64,000 bases of DNA from Hyphomicrobiales bacterium (GTDB lineage: Bacteria; Pseudomonadota; Alphaproteobacteria; Rhizobiales; Rhizobiaceae). Of this stretch, positions 35,733 to 44,528 are shown in pieces. The notes below the pieces were generated by a model. That model had not been told where the DNA came from. It saw only the letters and a program-made list of their open reading frames with translations, and did not search any database. The stretch covers positions 1 through 64,000 of the forward strand of contig JAFKJU010000013.1 of assembly GCA_017305935.1 (NCBI GenBank), in the 5' to 3' direction. The stretch's first letter is position 1; the number at the start of each line of letters is the position of its first letter. A program made the position numbers and the translations under genes.

Positions 35733-36599
35733 TTACTGCACCTTCCTGCGCAGCCGTCCCGCGAGATCCTGGATATACTGCCAGGCGACACGACCGCTGC
35801 GGCCGCCGCGCGTCGTCGCCCATTCGAGGGCGTCGGCGTGGAGCTTGTCTTGTGGCAGGCCGAGGTCATAATGGGCGGCATAGCCGTCGATCATCGCGAG
35901 ATAATCGTCCTGGCCACATTTGTGGAAGCCGAGCCACAGGCCAAAGCGGTCCGAGAGCGAGACCTTTTCCTCCACCGCTTCCGAGGGATTGATCGCGGTC
36001 GATTGCTCGTTTTCCATCATGTGGCGCGGCAGCAGATGGCGGCGGTTGGAGGTGGCGTAGAACACCACGTTTTCCGGCCGGCCCTCGACGCCGCCGTCCA
36101 GCGCCGCCTTCAGCGACTTGTAAGCAGTGTCGTCATGGTCGAAAGACAGGTCGTCGCAGAAGACGATGACGCGATGCGGGGTGTCACGCACGAGGTCGAG
36201 CAACACCGGCAGCGTCGAGATATCCTCGCGATGCACTTCCACCAGCTTCAAAGACACGCCGCTGGCGGCGCGCACATCCTCATGCACCGCCTTCACCAGC
36301 GAGGACTTTCCCATGCCGCGCGCGCCCCAGAGCAACACGTTGTTGGCCGGAAATCCCTCGGCGAAACGCTGGGTGTTTTCATGCAGGATGTCGCGCACCC
36401 GGTCGACGCCGCGGATCAGCGTCAGCGCCACGCGGTTCGGCTTCGGCACCGGCTGGAGATAGAGCCGGCCCGGCGCCCAGACGAAACAATCGGCCGATGT
36501 CCAGTCGCTTTCGATGGGCGCCGGGCCGGCGAGGCGTTCCAGCGCCGTATTCAGCTTGCGAATCTCTGCGATGAGAATGTCGTATCTATCGTTGTCCAT
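35733..36599 (-). CDS. AAA-type ATPase of the DUF815 family
   Basis: 288 residues. I take ATG 36599, with GAGG correctly spaced; a GTG at 36608 sits on the ribosome site. Walker A is GARGMGKS at ~92-99, and Walker B-like VIVFCDDLSF appears at ~145-155. The arginine-rich sensor region (YATSNRRHLLPRHMMEN) and the ending GRVAWQYIQDLAGRLR fit the DUF815 family of bacterial ATPases. Substrate unknown. Divergent from yajC. Confidence 0.88.
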   Translation of the reverse strand: MDNDRYDILIAEIRKLNTALERLAGPAPIESDWTSADCFVWAPGRLYLQPVPKPNRVALTLIRGVDRVRDILHENTQRFAEGFPANNVLLWGARGMGKSSLVKAVHEDVRAASGVSLKLVEVHREDISTLPVLLDLVRDTPHRVIVFCDDLSFDHDDTAYKSLKAALDGGVEGRPENVVFYATSNRRHLLPRHMMENEQSTAINPSEAVEEKVSLSDRFGLWLGFHKCGQDDYLAMIDGYAAHYDLGLPQDKLHADALEWATTRGGRSGRVAWQYIQDLAGRLRRKVQ

Positions 36600-36820
36600 G
36601 CGGGCCACCTCGCTGTTTTACCGTTTCGGGCCGGTTTCGCACCGGATTTGACCGGCGGTACCATGGCGTCTTGGGAGCGGAAAGGTTAAGAGGCGGCAAA
36701 TCGGTACGATCCGCGCCGGCTTTTTGTTGCATTCATATGGTGCGCCACTATATTCCGGCCACCAAAGCGCGGACGACCGATCCGACCTTTTTATCTTTTG
36801 CCGAGTTCAAGGAGTTTTCG

Positions 36821-37168
36821 ATGTTCATCACCGAGGCATACGCCCAGGCAGCGAGTGGCGCAGCGGCTTCTCCGCTCGGTTCCGGTCTGGAAATGATCTT
36901 TCTGTTCGTGCCGCTCATGGTCGTCTGGTATTTCCTGCTGATCCGTCCGCAGCGCGCCCAGGCCAAGAAGCGGGAAGAGACGCTGAAGAACATTCGCCGT
37001 GGGGACCAGATCGTCGCTGGCGGCATCGTCGGCAAGGTGACCAAGGTCGTCGACGAACGCGAAGTGGAAGTTGAAATCGCCGACGGCATCCGCGTCCGCG
37101 TCGTTCGCGCCTATGTGACCGATGTTCGCGTTAAGGGCGAACCGGTCAAGGCCGAAGAGGCGAAGTAA
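36821..37168 (+). CDS. yajC: Preprotein translocase subunit YajC
   Basis: 115 residues from ATG 36821 (AAGGAG upstream). One membrane helix (residues ~22-42, LEMIFLFVPLMVVWYFLLIR) is followed by the diagnostic PQRAQAKKREETLKNIRRGD stretch and the beta domain VVAGGIVGKVTKVVDE. YajC associates with SecDF in the inner membrane; secDF is often downstream in rhizobia, but here a DUF498 gene follows. Confidence 0.94.
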   Translation: MFITEAYAQAASGAAASPLGSGLEMIFLFVPLMVVWYFLLIRPQRAQAKKREETLKNIRRGDQIVAGGIVGKVTKVVDEREVEVEIADGIRVRVVRAYVTDVRVKGEPVKAEEAK

Positions 37169-37175
37169 GAAGGAA

Positions 37176-37204
37176 AGCGGCGCTGGAAAGGCGCCGCTCG
37201 TATT
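37176..37204 (+). terminator. Hairpin after yajC
   Basis: AGCGGCGC (37176-37183) pairs with GCGCCGCT (37191-37198), then CGTATTTT. It overlaps the start region of the next gene, so it may act as attenuator. Confidence 0.65.
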
Positions 37205-37207
37205 TTC

Positions 37208-37594
37208 ATGGCCAAGGGCATAGAAATCCGTTCCGCACATTTTCCCGGCCGGGCGCCGATCGATGCCTATGGCAATGGCGGCTTCCGTTTCGCCGACATG
37301 TCGCATCGCGGATCGATCCTGTGCCTCCCCTCGGGTATTCACGGCTGGGATATGACGGTGGAAACGCCGCTCGATGTCGCGCATTTCCAGATGGTTCTGG
37401 ATCAGGCCGCCGATATCGAGGTGCTGCTGGTGGGCACCGGTCCCAATCTGCGGCCCTTGCCGGCGGCGTTGAAAACGGCGCTGAAGGCCAAAGGCATCAG
37501 CTCCGACCCGATGAGCACGGGCGCTGCCGTGCGCACCTTCAACATCATGCTGTCGGAATCGCGCGCCGTCGCCGCCGCCCTGATTGCCGTCTGA
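37208..37594 (+). CDS. Mth938-like (DUF498) domain protein
   Basis: 128 residues. The Mth938 fold is recognisable from AYGNGGFRFADMSHRGSILC and the segment LLVGTGPNLRPLPAALKTAL with GISSDPMSTGAAVRTFNIML. Members are widespread in alphaproteobacteria; mitochondrial relatives (NDUFAF3) act in complex I assembly, but the bacterial role is not settled. The stop overlaps the next ATG by one base. Confidence 0.88.
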   Translation: MAKGIEIRSAHFPGRAPIDAYGNGGFRFADMSHRGSILCLPSGIHGWDMTVETPLDVAHFQMVLDQAADIEVLLVGTGPNLRPLPAALKTALKAKGISSDPMSTGAAVRTFNIMLSESRAVAAALIAV

Positions 37595-38445
37595 TGCCGG
37601 AAACCTCCCATTTCGACATCGCCTTGTCGACGCTGCGCGACACCGATCGCGACCGTTATCTTGCCTGCCTGCTGGCGCCGCCGGAAAAGCGGGGGGCATT
37701 GGCAGCTCTCTATGCCTTCAATGCGGAACTGGCGCGCATTCGCGATCTGGTGCGTGATGCTCTGCCCGGCGAGGTGCGCCTGCAATATTGGCGCGACTTG
37801 CTGGAGGGCAAGCCGCATGGTTCCAGCGAAGCCAATCCGCTGGCCGCCGCGCTTCTGGAAACCATTGAGACCTATCGCCTGCCGCGCCAGACACTGATCG
37901 ACATGACCGAGGCGCGTATTTTCGATCTCTATGACGACCCGATGGAAAGCCGCACAGTGCTGGAAGGCTATGCCGGAGAAACCGCCTCGGCGCTAATCCA
38001 GATCGCCAGCCTCGTCCTCGATGCCGACAAGGCGGCCGATTCGGCCGATGTCGCCGGGCATGCCGGCGTGGCGCAGGCGATTGCAGGCCTGCTCCTGCTG
38101 ATGCCGCAGCATCGCCATCGCGGCCAGCTCTACATTCCCACGGAAATTCTTTCCGCGACCGGTCTCGATCGCGACACCTTTCTCGCCGGCAAGGCGGGGA
38201 CGCAGATTTCCGCCGCCATCGAAGCCTTTGCCGGTCTTGGCCTCGATCATCTGGCGCAGGCGCGTGGCGGACTTGGCCGGATTGCGACAAGCGTCTTCCC
38301 TGCCTTTTTACCGGTGGCGCTGGCCGGGCCGGTGCTGCGCAAGGCGAAAGCAGCGGGGGCAAGGCTGTTCGACACCTCGCTGATCGAACCGCAGTGGCGG
38401 CGACAGTGGCGCATGGCGCTATCAGGGTTTACCCGTCGCTTTTGA
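37594..38445 (+). CDS. Squalene/phytoene synthase-family protein
   Basis: 283 residues from ATG 37594. It has the family pattern of trans-isoprenyl diphosphate synthases: YLACLLAPPEKRGALAALYA, FNAELARIRDLVRDALPGEV, RLQYWRDLLEG and the later DDPMESRTVLEGYAGETASA. The first Asp-rich motif is weaker than in true squalene synthases, and no hopanoid or carotenoid genes are near. It resembles the NDUFAF6-like branch, and its pairing with the Mth938 (NDUFAF3-like) gene makes a role in complex I assembly plausible; this is inference. Confidence 0.82.
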   Translation: MPETSHFDIALSTLRDTDRDRYLACLLAPPEKRGALAALYAFNAELARIRDLVRDALPGEVRLQYWRDLLEGKPHGSSEANPLAAALLETIETYRLPRQTLIDMTEARIFDLYDDPMESRTVLEGYAGETASALIQIASLVLDADKAADSADVAGHAGVAQAIAGLLLLMPQHRHRGQLYIPTEILSATGLDRDTFLAGKAGTQISAAIEAFAGLGLDHLAQARGGLGRIATSVFPAFLPVALAGPVLRKAKAAGARLFDTSLIEPQWRRQWRMALSGFTRRF

Positions 38446-38514
38446 GGGGATAACGTTCGCGCAAGCCTCTCCGGCTATTTCGAACCACAAGCGGGTCAGA
38501 ATCGGAGAGCGGCG

Positions 38515-38973
38515 TTGAATTTGGTGATCTGGGTAATCCTCGTCTGTGCGGTGGTCTTTCTGGCCTTCTGGGCGACGCGGCTTGCCGCACGCCAGGATGA
38601 GGATGGGCTGCACGACATGGGCGTGGCGCTGATGGAATTCGGCCGGGCCTTTCCCAATGAAGCGATCCGCGATCTGCATGCAACGACGGACGGCAATGTC
38701 GTCTTCGTCCGCCTGCATGACAACAAGGCCGGCTTCATGCGCAGCATGCGTGGCCATTATGCCTGCCATTTGATCGAGCCGGGCATGGCGCGCGTCAATC
38801 CGTTGCCGAACGGCAAGGGGCTGGAAATCACCTTCAACGACATGCCGGCCCATAGCGGCAAGTTCGAATTCAAGTCTGTCGGCGATGCCGCCGAAGTGTC
38901 GTTGTGGTTGCTCGGCAGCCTGGCAATGGTGGCGCCGCCGCGTGTCACGGATAACGCGCAGCAGACCTCCTGA
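38515..38973 (+). CDS. Membrane-anchored hypothetical protein
   Basis: 152 residues with TTG start at 38515 after GGAGAG. An N-terminal membrane helix (LVIWVILVCAVVFLAFWA) is followed by a soluble part with the pattern DLHATTDGNVVFVRLHDNKA and GFMRSMRGHYACHLIEPGMA. No motif of known function. It is followed, 4 bp after its stop, by the convergent trmFO end. Confidence 0.72.
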   Translation: MNLVIWVILVCAVVFLAFWATRLAARQDEDGLHDMGVALMEFGRAFPNEAIRDLHATTDGNVVFVRLHDNKAGFMRSMRGHYACHLIEPGMARVNPLPNGKGLEITFNDMPAHSGKFEFKSVGDAAEVSLWLLGSLAMVAPPRVTDNAQQTS

Positions 38974-38977
38974 TCGA

Positions 38978-40393
38978 CTATTGCGATCGCGTGAGCCAGT
39001 CAGCGCAATCCTTCAATGCACGGGCGGAGATGAGCTGCTTCTTCACCAGTGCCTTGTCCTTGCCGCGAAAGCGCTTGACGCCCTCTGGCCTGACGATGGA
39101 GCCTGGCTCCAGCTCCGGGAACAGGCCGAAATTGATGTTCATCGGCTGGAAGGAGCGTTTGCCCGGCTCCTCGTCATGGACGATATGCCCGCCCGTGATG
39201 TGGCCGAGCAGCGAGCCCAGCGCCGTCGTGGCCGGTGGCGGGGCGAGGGTGCTGCCCTTCCGTTCCGCAGCCGCAAAACGCCCGGCGAGCAGGCCGACGG
39301 CGGCACTTTCCACATAACCTTCGCAGCCGGTGATCTGGCCGGCGAAACGCAGGCCGGGGCGCGATTTCAGCGTCAGCGAACGATCGAGCAGAACTGGCGA
39401 GTTGATGTAGGTGTTGCGGTGCAGGCCGCCGAGGCGAGCGAATTCGGCGTTTTCCAGACCGGGAATCATCCGAAAGATCTCGGCCTGGCTTCCGTATTTC
39501 AGCTTCGTCTGGAAACCGACCATATTGTAGAGCGTGCCCAGCGCATTGTCCTGGCGAAGCTGGACGATAGCATAGGGTTTCACGGTCGGGTTATGGGCGT
39601 TGGTCAGGCCCATCGGCTTCATCGGGCCGTGGCGCAGGGTCTCGCGGCCGCGCTCGGCCATGACCTCGATTGGCAGGCAGCCGTCGAAATAAGGCGTTCC
39701 TTCCCATTCCTTGAAGCCGACCGTATCACCGGCGATCAGAGCGTCGATGAAGGCGTTGTACTCATCCTGCGTCATCGGGCAGTTGATGTAGTCCTTGCCG
39801 GTCCCGCCGGGGCCGACCTTGTCGTAGCGCGACTGATACCAGCAGACATCCATATCGATGGTATCGCGATGGACGATTGGGGCAATTGCGTCGAAGAATG
39901 CGAGCGCATCCGCGCCGGTCTCGGCCCGGATGGCCTCGGCCAGCGCCGGCGAGGTCAGCGGGCCGGTGGCGAGGATCGCCAGATCCCAGTCCGCCGGCGG
40001 CAGGCCCCGGATCTCCTCGCGACGGACGGTGATCAGCGGATGGGCTTCGATGGCGGCGGTCACGGCTTGCGAAAAACCGTCGCGATCGACGGCGAGCGCG
40101 CTACCGGCGGGCACCTGATGCCTGTCGGCACAGGTCATGATCAGCGAATTGGCAAGCCGCATCTCGGCATGGATGACGCCGACGGCATTGGCGGACGCAT
40201 CGTCTGAGCGGAAGGAATTCGAGCAGACGAGTTCGGCCAGCGAATCCGTCTTGTGGGCATCCGTGCCGCGTGTGCCGCGCATTTCATGCAGGACGACAGC
40301 GATACCGGCTTGCGCTATCTGCCAGGCGGACTCCGAGCCGGCAAGCCCGCCGCCGACGACGTGGATGGGTAAAAGGGGTGCTGTCTGTGTCAT
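38978..40393 (-). CDS. trmFO: Methylenetetrahydrofolate-dependent tRNA (uracil-54-C5) methyltransferase TrmFO
   Basis: 471 residues. The FAD-binding loop [17 protein letters not shown] sits at ~11-27, with [20 protein letters not shown] and the folate/active region [17 protein letters not shown]. It uses methylenetetrahydrofolate and FADH2 to make ribothymidine at position 54 of tRNAs. Starts at ATG 40393. Monocistronic. Confidence 0.96.
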   Translation of the reverse strand: MTQTAPLLPIHVVGGGLAGSESAWQIAQAGIAVVLHEMRGTRGTDAHKTDSLAELVCSNSFRSDDASANAVGVIHAEMRLANSLIMTCADRHQVPAGSALAVDRDGFSQAVTAAIEAHPLITVRREEIRGLPPADWDLAILATGPLTSPALAEAIRAETGADALAFFDAIAPIVHRDTIDMDVCWYQSRYDKVGPGGTGKDYINCPMTQDEYNAFIDALIAGDTVGFKEWEGTPYFDGCLPIEVMAERGRETLRHGPMKPMGLTNAHNPTVKPYAIVQLRQDNALGTLYNMVGFQTKLKYGSQAEIFRMIPGLENAEFARLGGLHRNTYINSPVLLDRSLTLKSRPGLRFAGQITGCEGYVESAAVGLLAGRFAAAERKGSTLAPPPATTALGSLLGHITGGHIVHDEEPGKRSFQPMNINFGLFPELEPGSIVRPEGVKRFRGKDKALVKKQLISARALKDCADWLTRSQ

Positions 40394-40515
40394 GCGCGCT
40401 GCTTATCACGATGACGCGCCGGTTCCAATCGTTCGCCGCCTGATCGCGTGGCCACAGCGTTGCGCAAGCTTCGCGCCTTAAAACCGTCACACTTTAAAAG
40501 CGGACGGATGACCGG

Positions 40516-40713
40516 ATGACGACGATCGACGCAGCGACCCTTGAAGCCAATCTCGACGACATGGTCTACATGCGTGAGGCCGACGGTCCGGCTTGTGATG
40601 CGATGAAGGCGCTTTCCGTGGCCCTGCGTTTCGGCGAGAACTGGGAGATCGAAGCCCTGTTGACGCTCTCGCGCCATCAGCAGAGCGCCCTGCGACAACT
40701 TGCCGCCCACTGA
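40516..40713 (+). CDS. Hypothetical small acidic protein
   Basis: 65 residues starting with MTTIDAATLEANLDDMVYMR, helical and acidic, with no recognised family. A GACGGATGACCGG stretch precedes the start and a clear terminator follows, which supports a real gene. Confidence 0.6.
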   Translation: MTTIDAATLEANLDDMVYMREADGPACDAMKALSVALRFGENWEIEALLTLSRHQQSALRQLAAH

Positions 40714-40755
40714 CATAGGCAGGCGGCATTCAGCCATCGTAACGATCCGACAGTG

Positions 40756-40778
40756 AAGCGCCGTATGGCGCTTTTTTT
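40756..40778 (+). terminator. Rho-independent terminator
   Basis: AAGCGCC (40756-40762) pairs with GGCGCTT (40767-40773) around GTAT, within a run of seven T (40772-40778). Confidence 0.88.
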
Positions 40779-40779
40779 G

Positions 40780-40977
40780 TCAGGCCATGCCAGCGGGGTC
40801 GCCGATCGGCAACAGAGCGGGTTCCAGGGGCGGGTCGTTCGGATTCTTGGTGTCGCCGGGATTGATGATCGGCGGTGCCGGCGGATTTTCTGTCGAGCGG
40901 TCCGGCAGAGGACCGTCACGCGAGGGGCCACGTGGCTGTTCGTCGATAGGGCTGTGTATCGGTTCGCGATTTGGCAT
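40780..40977 (-). CDS. Small proline-rich hypothetical protein
   Basis: 65 residues from ATG 40977 with AAGGAGA upstream. The composition is Pro/Asp/Asn/Gly-rich (ENPPAPPIINPGDTKNPNDP), with no predicted fold, so it is likely disordered. Such short proline-rich proteins are common in rhizobia; role unknown. Confidence 0.6.
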   Translation of the reverse strand: MPNREPIHSPIDEQPRGPSRDGPLPDRSTENPPAPPIINPGDTKNPNDPPLEPALLPIGDPAGMA

Positions 40978-41063
40978 GGAACGTCTCCTTGTCTTCAAAG
41001 GCAACGTGCCCGAATGGAGAAGGTTCCGAAAAGCGGCGGCAGAAAACCCGAGCCTGAAAACGA

Positions 41064-41087
41064 AAACGGCGCCGAGCGGCGCCGTTT
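41064..41087 (-). terminator. Terminator of the first DUF1127 gene
   Basis: A perfect AAACGGCGCC/GGCGCCGTTT hairpin with loop GAGC. Read on the minus strand it is followed by TCGTTTTC, so it ends transcription of the DUF1127 gene at 41122. Confidence 0.75.
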
Positions 41088-41121
41088 GGGCAATTCTCAA
41101 TGCTGGCGTTCGCCGCTGATA

Positions 41122-41265
41122 TCAGCGGAACGAACGCGATGCGATGTTGCGAATATCGAAGCGGGTGATGCCGATATCGCTCAGGGCCTGGTTCGACAGG
41201 TTGCCCAGTTCGTTGAGCGTGCGGCGATAGCTGATCCAGTTCTTGGCAATGCGAATCGGGTTCAT
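41122..41265 (-). CDS. DUF1127 micro-protein
   Basis: 47 residues: a basic helix IAKNWISYRRTLNELGNLSN followed by QALSDIGITRFDIRNIA, the DUF1127 (YjiS-like) core. These small Arg-rich proteins are abundant in alphaproteobacteria; in Agrobacterium some affect growth and small-RNA or phosphate phenotypes, and in Rhodobacter one (CcaF1) binds RNA. Start ATG 41265 after GAAGAAG. Confidence 0.88.
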   Translation of the reverse strand: MNPIRIAKNWISYRRTLNELGNLSNQALSDIGITRFDIRNIASRSFR

Positions 41266-41498
41266 GATCTTCTTCCTTCGTACGTAATCTCGAATTTTGC
41301 GGCTGTCCGGCGGTTCGTTTCGTCCGCCTCAGCGATTGGCCGCTTTATACATCTGTAAAACAAAGAACTGCAGTGCAAAAAACGAGCGACTGCTATGCAT
41401 TTGTGCAGTGCGATGATGAAAGATGCGTCACAATCCGGGATTTTTGCGTCATGCTTCCGCCATAGGCGTTAAAGTGTATGGAAGTATCCGCACAATAA

Positions 41499-41532
41499 AA
41501 AACGCCCCCGGTTTTGTAACCGGAGGCGTTTT
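41499..41532 (-). terminator. Terminator of the second DUF1127 gene
   Basis: AAAACGCC/GGCGTTTT outer stem with inner CCGGTT/AACCGG. On the minus strand it is followed by a run of six T. Confidence 0.8.
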
Positions 41533-41571
41533 CGAAATTCCGTGCGGCGCTTTAAGCGTCGTGCGGCAGAA

Positions 41572-41718
41572 TTAGAAGCCGGTTGCCTGGCGGGCGAGAC
41601 GACGGATGTCCGAACGGTCGATGCCGAGGTCGCTCAAGCCGCGATTGCTCATGCGATCCAGTTCGCTGACGGTCTGACGATACTTGCGCCAATTGTTCAG
41701 GGTGCGTGCGATGTTCAT
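41572..41718 (-). CDS. DUF1127 micro-protein downstream of cuckoo-type RNAs
   Basis: 48 residues: NIARTLNNWRKYRQTVSELD, then RMSNRGLSDLGIDRSDIRRL and ARQ, the canonical DUF1127 core with the LGIDRSDIRRLAR end. It lies 330 bp downstream, on the same strand, of three CCUCCUCCC-loop hairpins (42050-42160). Such genes are linked to cuckoo/CcsR small RNAs in other alphaproteobacteria. Start ATG 41718; terminator at 41499-41532. It differs in about half its positions from the DUF1127 gene at 41122. Confidence 0.9.
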   Translation of the reverse strand: MNIARTLNNWRKYRQTVSELDRMSNRGLSDLGIDRSDIRRLARQATGF

Positions 41719-42049
41719 GGTCTTGATCCTCTTCGGTGTTTTGCCAGCCTGCCATCCGCGGCGCTGACTGCAATCTGTTGAGGGCAATATATGTTGCATT
41801 GCGAAGAACAAACAGAGCCGATTGGGCATGCCACCCATGCAAATATGCAGGCCACTGCCTCCAATCGGCCTCAGGAGTGAATAAATATTAATCATTTGCA
41901 TGGTCCGACGGAGTTGTATGCCTACTCTAGCACGGCGTTCAAAGCCATTTTGCCTGGTGCTTTGCCAAGACTTGTTCGCACTTGCAGCATGTTGGCCGGA
42001 ACCGACAGGGACGAGGCGGAAAACAAACGCAGAGCGCGAAACGAATAAC

Positions 42050-42078
42050 GCCCACCGGGGGAGGAGGATCCGGTGGGC
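42050..42078 (-). ncRNA. Cuckoo/CcsR-type RNA hairpin 1
   Basis: GCCCACCGG (42050-42058) pairs perfectly with CCGGTGGGC (42070-42078). On the minus strand the 11-nt loop is AUCCUCCUCCC, exposing the anti-Shine-Dalgarno motif CCUCCUCCC that defines cuckoo RNAs. Nearest of the three to the DUF1127 gene. Confidence 0.7.
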
Positions 42079-42090
42079 GCCATTGTCAGT

Positions 42091-42125
42091 GGCCAACAAC
42101 CTGGGAGGAGGAGTGGTTGCCGGCC
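42091..42125 (-). ncRNA. Cuckoo/CcsR-type RNA hairpin 2
   Basis: On the minus strand GGCCGGCAACC pairs with GGUUGUUGGCC, 11 bp including two G-U pairs, around the loop ACUCCUCCUCCCA. Read on the plus strand the same positions would be A-C mismatches, so the folding RNA is the minus-strand one. The loop again carries CCUCCUCCC. Confidence 0.7.
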
Positions 42126-42130
42126 TGATC

Positions 42131-42160
42131 GGAGCGCACTGGGAGGAGGAGTGCGCGCCC
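42131..42160 (-). ncRNA. Cuckoo/CcsR-type RNA hairpin 3
   Basis: GCGCACT pairs with AGTGCGC (42134-42140 and 42150-42156), the loop being exactly CCUCCUCCC on the minus strand. It is the first of the three to be transcribed if they share one transcript. Confidence 0.68.
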
Positions 42161-42471
42161 CGAATATCGCGGGTGGAAGATCGTCACCCGATTGTCTTCG
42201 TCTGAGACAACCTCTCATGGTTGCCTTAATATTTCGTTAAAGACCGGTGCGGAGAGGAGCTCGACCCGCCGTCTTCAGTGATCTCAACATAGACCGTTTC
42301 TGTGGAATTGTGCAATGCAATATAAACATGCAAGTCATGCGTCATGCGCATGGGATTGCCAGGCAAAGCGGTGATGTCCGCATGAGTCTGCGCGCATCGA
42401 TTTCCTTTCGGCCCGCCTCGTTCTACTCTGGCGATATAGGCCGGCAGCGCCGGATAGATGAGGGGGTGACG

Positions 42472-43575
42472 ATGTATCGTGGCAGGCTGGAGCGGGATCT
42501 GGCGATCTGGGTCGGCAAGGGGCTGATTGAAAGACCGCAGGCGGATGCGCTGCTGGCGGAATATGACGGGCGCGAATCGAGCTTCAGCGTCGGCCGCGCG
42601 TTGATGATGATCGCCGCCTGCCTGATCGCGGCGGCGCTGCTGCTGTTGGTCGCCTCGAACTGGGAGGCGATCCCGCGCTTGATGCGCGTCGTGCTATTGC
42701 TCGCTTCGATCTGGCTGTTCCATGGCGCCGCTGCTTGGCTGCTGGCCAATGGTCGGCGCGGGCTGGCGCAGTCGGCGCTGATGCTGGGCACCGCCAGTTT
42801 CGGCGCGTCGTTGTCGCTGATTGGGCAGATGTATCATCTCTCCGGCGATCTTGCCGATATGCTCGTCGTCTGGTTCGCGTTCACGGTTCTGACGGCGGTC
42901 GCGTTTCGCTCGGGCGCGGCGAGTTTCCTTTGCGGCTTCCTCGCCTGGGCCTATTTCATCGACCTGGTTTCGGATACGCCATTCGATTGGTCGTCGCTGC
43001 CGGGCGTCCTCGTGCCGGGCATGGCGGCGGTGCTGATCGGGCTCGTCTATTATACGGGCGCGGCGCGGCTGCGGCATCTCGCCTATTTGCTGTTGCTCGG
43101 CTGGATCGTCTGGAGTCTGGCAGTGGAGGAGAGCACCCGCGCCGCCGCGCTTCTCGCGGTGGTCGGGGCCATCGGTTTCCTGCTCTGCACGTTGCCGGCC
43201 TCGCCGCTGTCTGCCGTGGCGAAGCGGGCGGGAGCGGCGCCCGCCTTTTACGCTTTCGTCGCCTTCCTGATCGGCATTGGCGGGCTGCATATGGAATTCG
43301 ACGATGCCGGTGGACGACTTGGCATCGGCGTCGTGACCATGGCGGCCAGCGTTGGGGCGATCATGCTCGCGGGGCGTGACAATGGCGCGGTGCGCTATCT
43401 CGCCTATATCGCTTTCGCGCTTGAGATCCTCTATCTCGCTGCGGAGACGGTCGGCTCGATCCTCGGCACCTCGGGCCTTTTCCTGGTCTCCGGCCTCGTG
43501 GTGGCGCTGGCGGCCTGGGTGGTAATCGCGCTGGAACGGCGCATGGTGGCGGTGACGCCGGGAGGTGTCCAATGA
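42472..43575 (+). CDS. DUF2157 polytopic membrane protein
   Basis: 367 residues from ATG 42472 (GAGGGGGTGACG upstream). A short cytoplasmic N-terminus (RGRLERDLAIWVGKGLIERP) is followed by about ten hydrophobic segments, as in DUF2157 proteins (ASNWEAIPRLMRVVLL, GLVVALAAWVVIALERR). It overlaps the next gene by 4 bp. DUF2157 and GDYXXLXY proteins are a conserved pair in many bacteria. Function unknown, presumably in the envelope. Confidence 0.85.
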   Translation: MYRGRLERDLAIWVGKGLIERPQADALLAEYDGRESSFSVGRALMMIAACLIAAALLLLVASNWEAIPRLMRVVLLLASIWLFHGAAAWLLANGRRGLAQSALMLGTASFGASLSLIGQMYHLSGDLADMLVVWFAFTVLTAVAFRSGAASFLCGFLAWAYFIDLVSDTPFDWSSLPGVLVPGMAAVLIGLVYYTGAARLRHLAYLLLLGWIVWSLAVEESTRAAALLAVVGAIGFLLCTLPASPLSAVAKRAGAAPAFYAFVAFLIGIGGLHMEFDDAGGRLGIGVVTMAASVGAIMLAGRDNGAVRYLAYIAFALEILYLAAETVGSILGTSGLFLVSGLVVALAAWVVIALERRMVAVTPGGVQ

Positions 43576-44141
43576 AGCCAAGCTTGCGTTTTGCGCTCGC
43601 CGCACTCCTCGTCTGCCTCGCCCAGACGGCGGCGCTTGCCTATATGGTGCTCGGCCGCGCCGCGATTTTAAGAAGCGGCGAGACGGTGATGCTGCGCACC
43701 GCGCCGGTCGATCCGCGCGACCTGTTGCGCGGCGACTATGTGATTCTGAGCTATGACGTTTCCACCGTGCCGGCTTCGGCGATTTCCGGCGCATGGCCGA
43801 AGGAAGAGGGCCGGCAGAGCCTGTGGGTGCGGCTGGTGAAGGGTGCGGACGGGGTGTCGACGGTTTCCGAGGCCGCCTTTCAGCCGCTGCCGGCGTTGGC
43901 CGGCAGCGTCGTCGCCAAGAGCCTGCCTTTCGACTACTGGCCCTCCGATACCAAGTCCGACCAGCGCGTGTCCTATGGCATCGAGCGGTATTATGTGCCG
44001 GAAGGCGAGGGGCGGGCGCTGGAGACGGCGCGCGATTCCGAAACGCTGACGGTTGCCGTCAGCGTCGGCGGCGACGGCACGGCGCAATTGCGCGCCCTCT
44101 ACCGTGACGGAACCATGGTCTACGAGGAGCCGCTGTTCTGA
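43572..44141 (+). CDS. GDYXXLXY-domain membrane-anchored protein
   Basis: 189 residues. An N-terminal signal anchor (residues ~1-28) is followed by the name-giving GDYVILSY in LLRGDYVILSYDVSTV. The remainder is a beta-rich soluble domain, probably periplasmic. Its ATG overlaps the DUF2157 stop by 4 bp, so the two are made together. Confidence 0.86.
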   Translation: MKPSLRFALAALLVCLAQTAALAYMVLGRAAILRSGETVMLRTAPVDPRDLLRGDYVILSYDVSTVPASAISGAWPKEEGRQSLWVRLVKGADGVSTVSEAAFQPLPALAGSVVAKSLPFDYWPSDTKSDQRVSYGIERYYVPEGEGRALETARDSETLTVAVSVGGDGTAQLRALYRDGTMVYEEPLF

Positions 44142-44255
44142 ACCTCAAGGCCTGTCATCGGGCATTCATTTTTCCTTTGCTCCGGGGAAAACGGGTGTTA
44201 TAGAGACGCCGCGCTCCGGACGGCCTTATACGCCAGCTCTTCAAGGCGGGCAGGC

Positions 44256-44340
<85 letters not shown>

Positions 44341-44528
44341 AAATATGCCGTGGCGGCGAAGAGAGAGGCAGTCGGCTGGTTCGGAGGTGGACCGGCCGCG
44401 CCGTTTTGTTCGTCGGAATGCCAGTGGATTGCTTAGGTACCGCGCCCGGGAAGACTGAATTCCGGCGTCGTGCTCATTGAAACCAACGGCTGTCTGAGCA
44501 CGGCCGCCCTGAAATAAAAGGTAAGAAG

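Noticed and set aside
42247-42471. Extended N-terminus of the DUF2157 protein.
   Set aside because: The added 75 residues have no membrane pattern, and the ATG at 42472 has a strong ribosome site.
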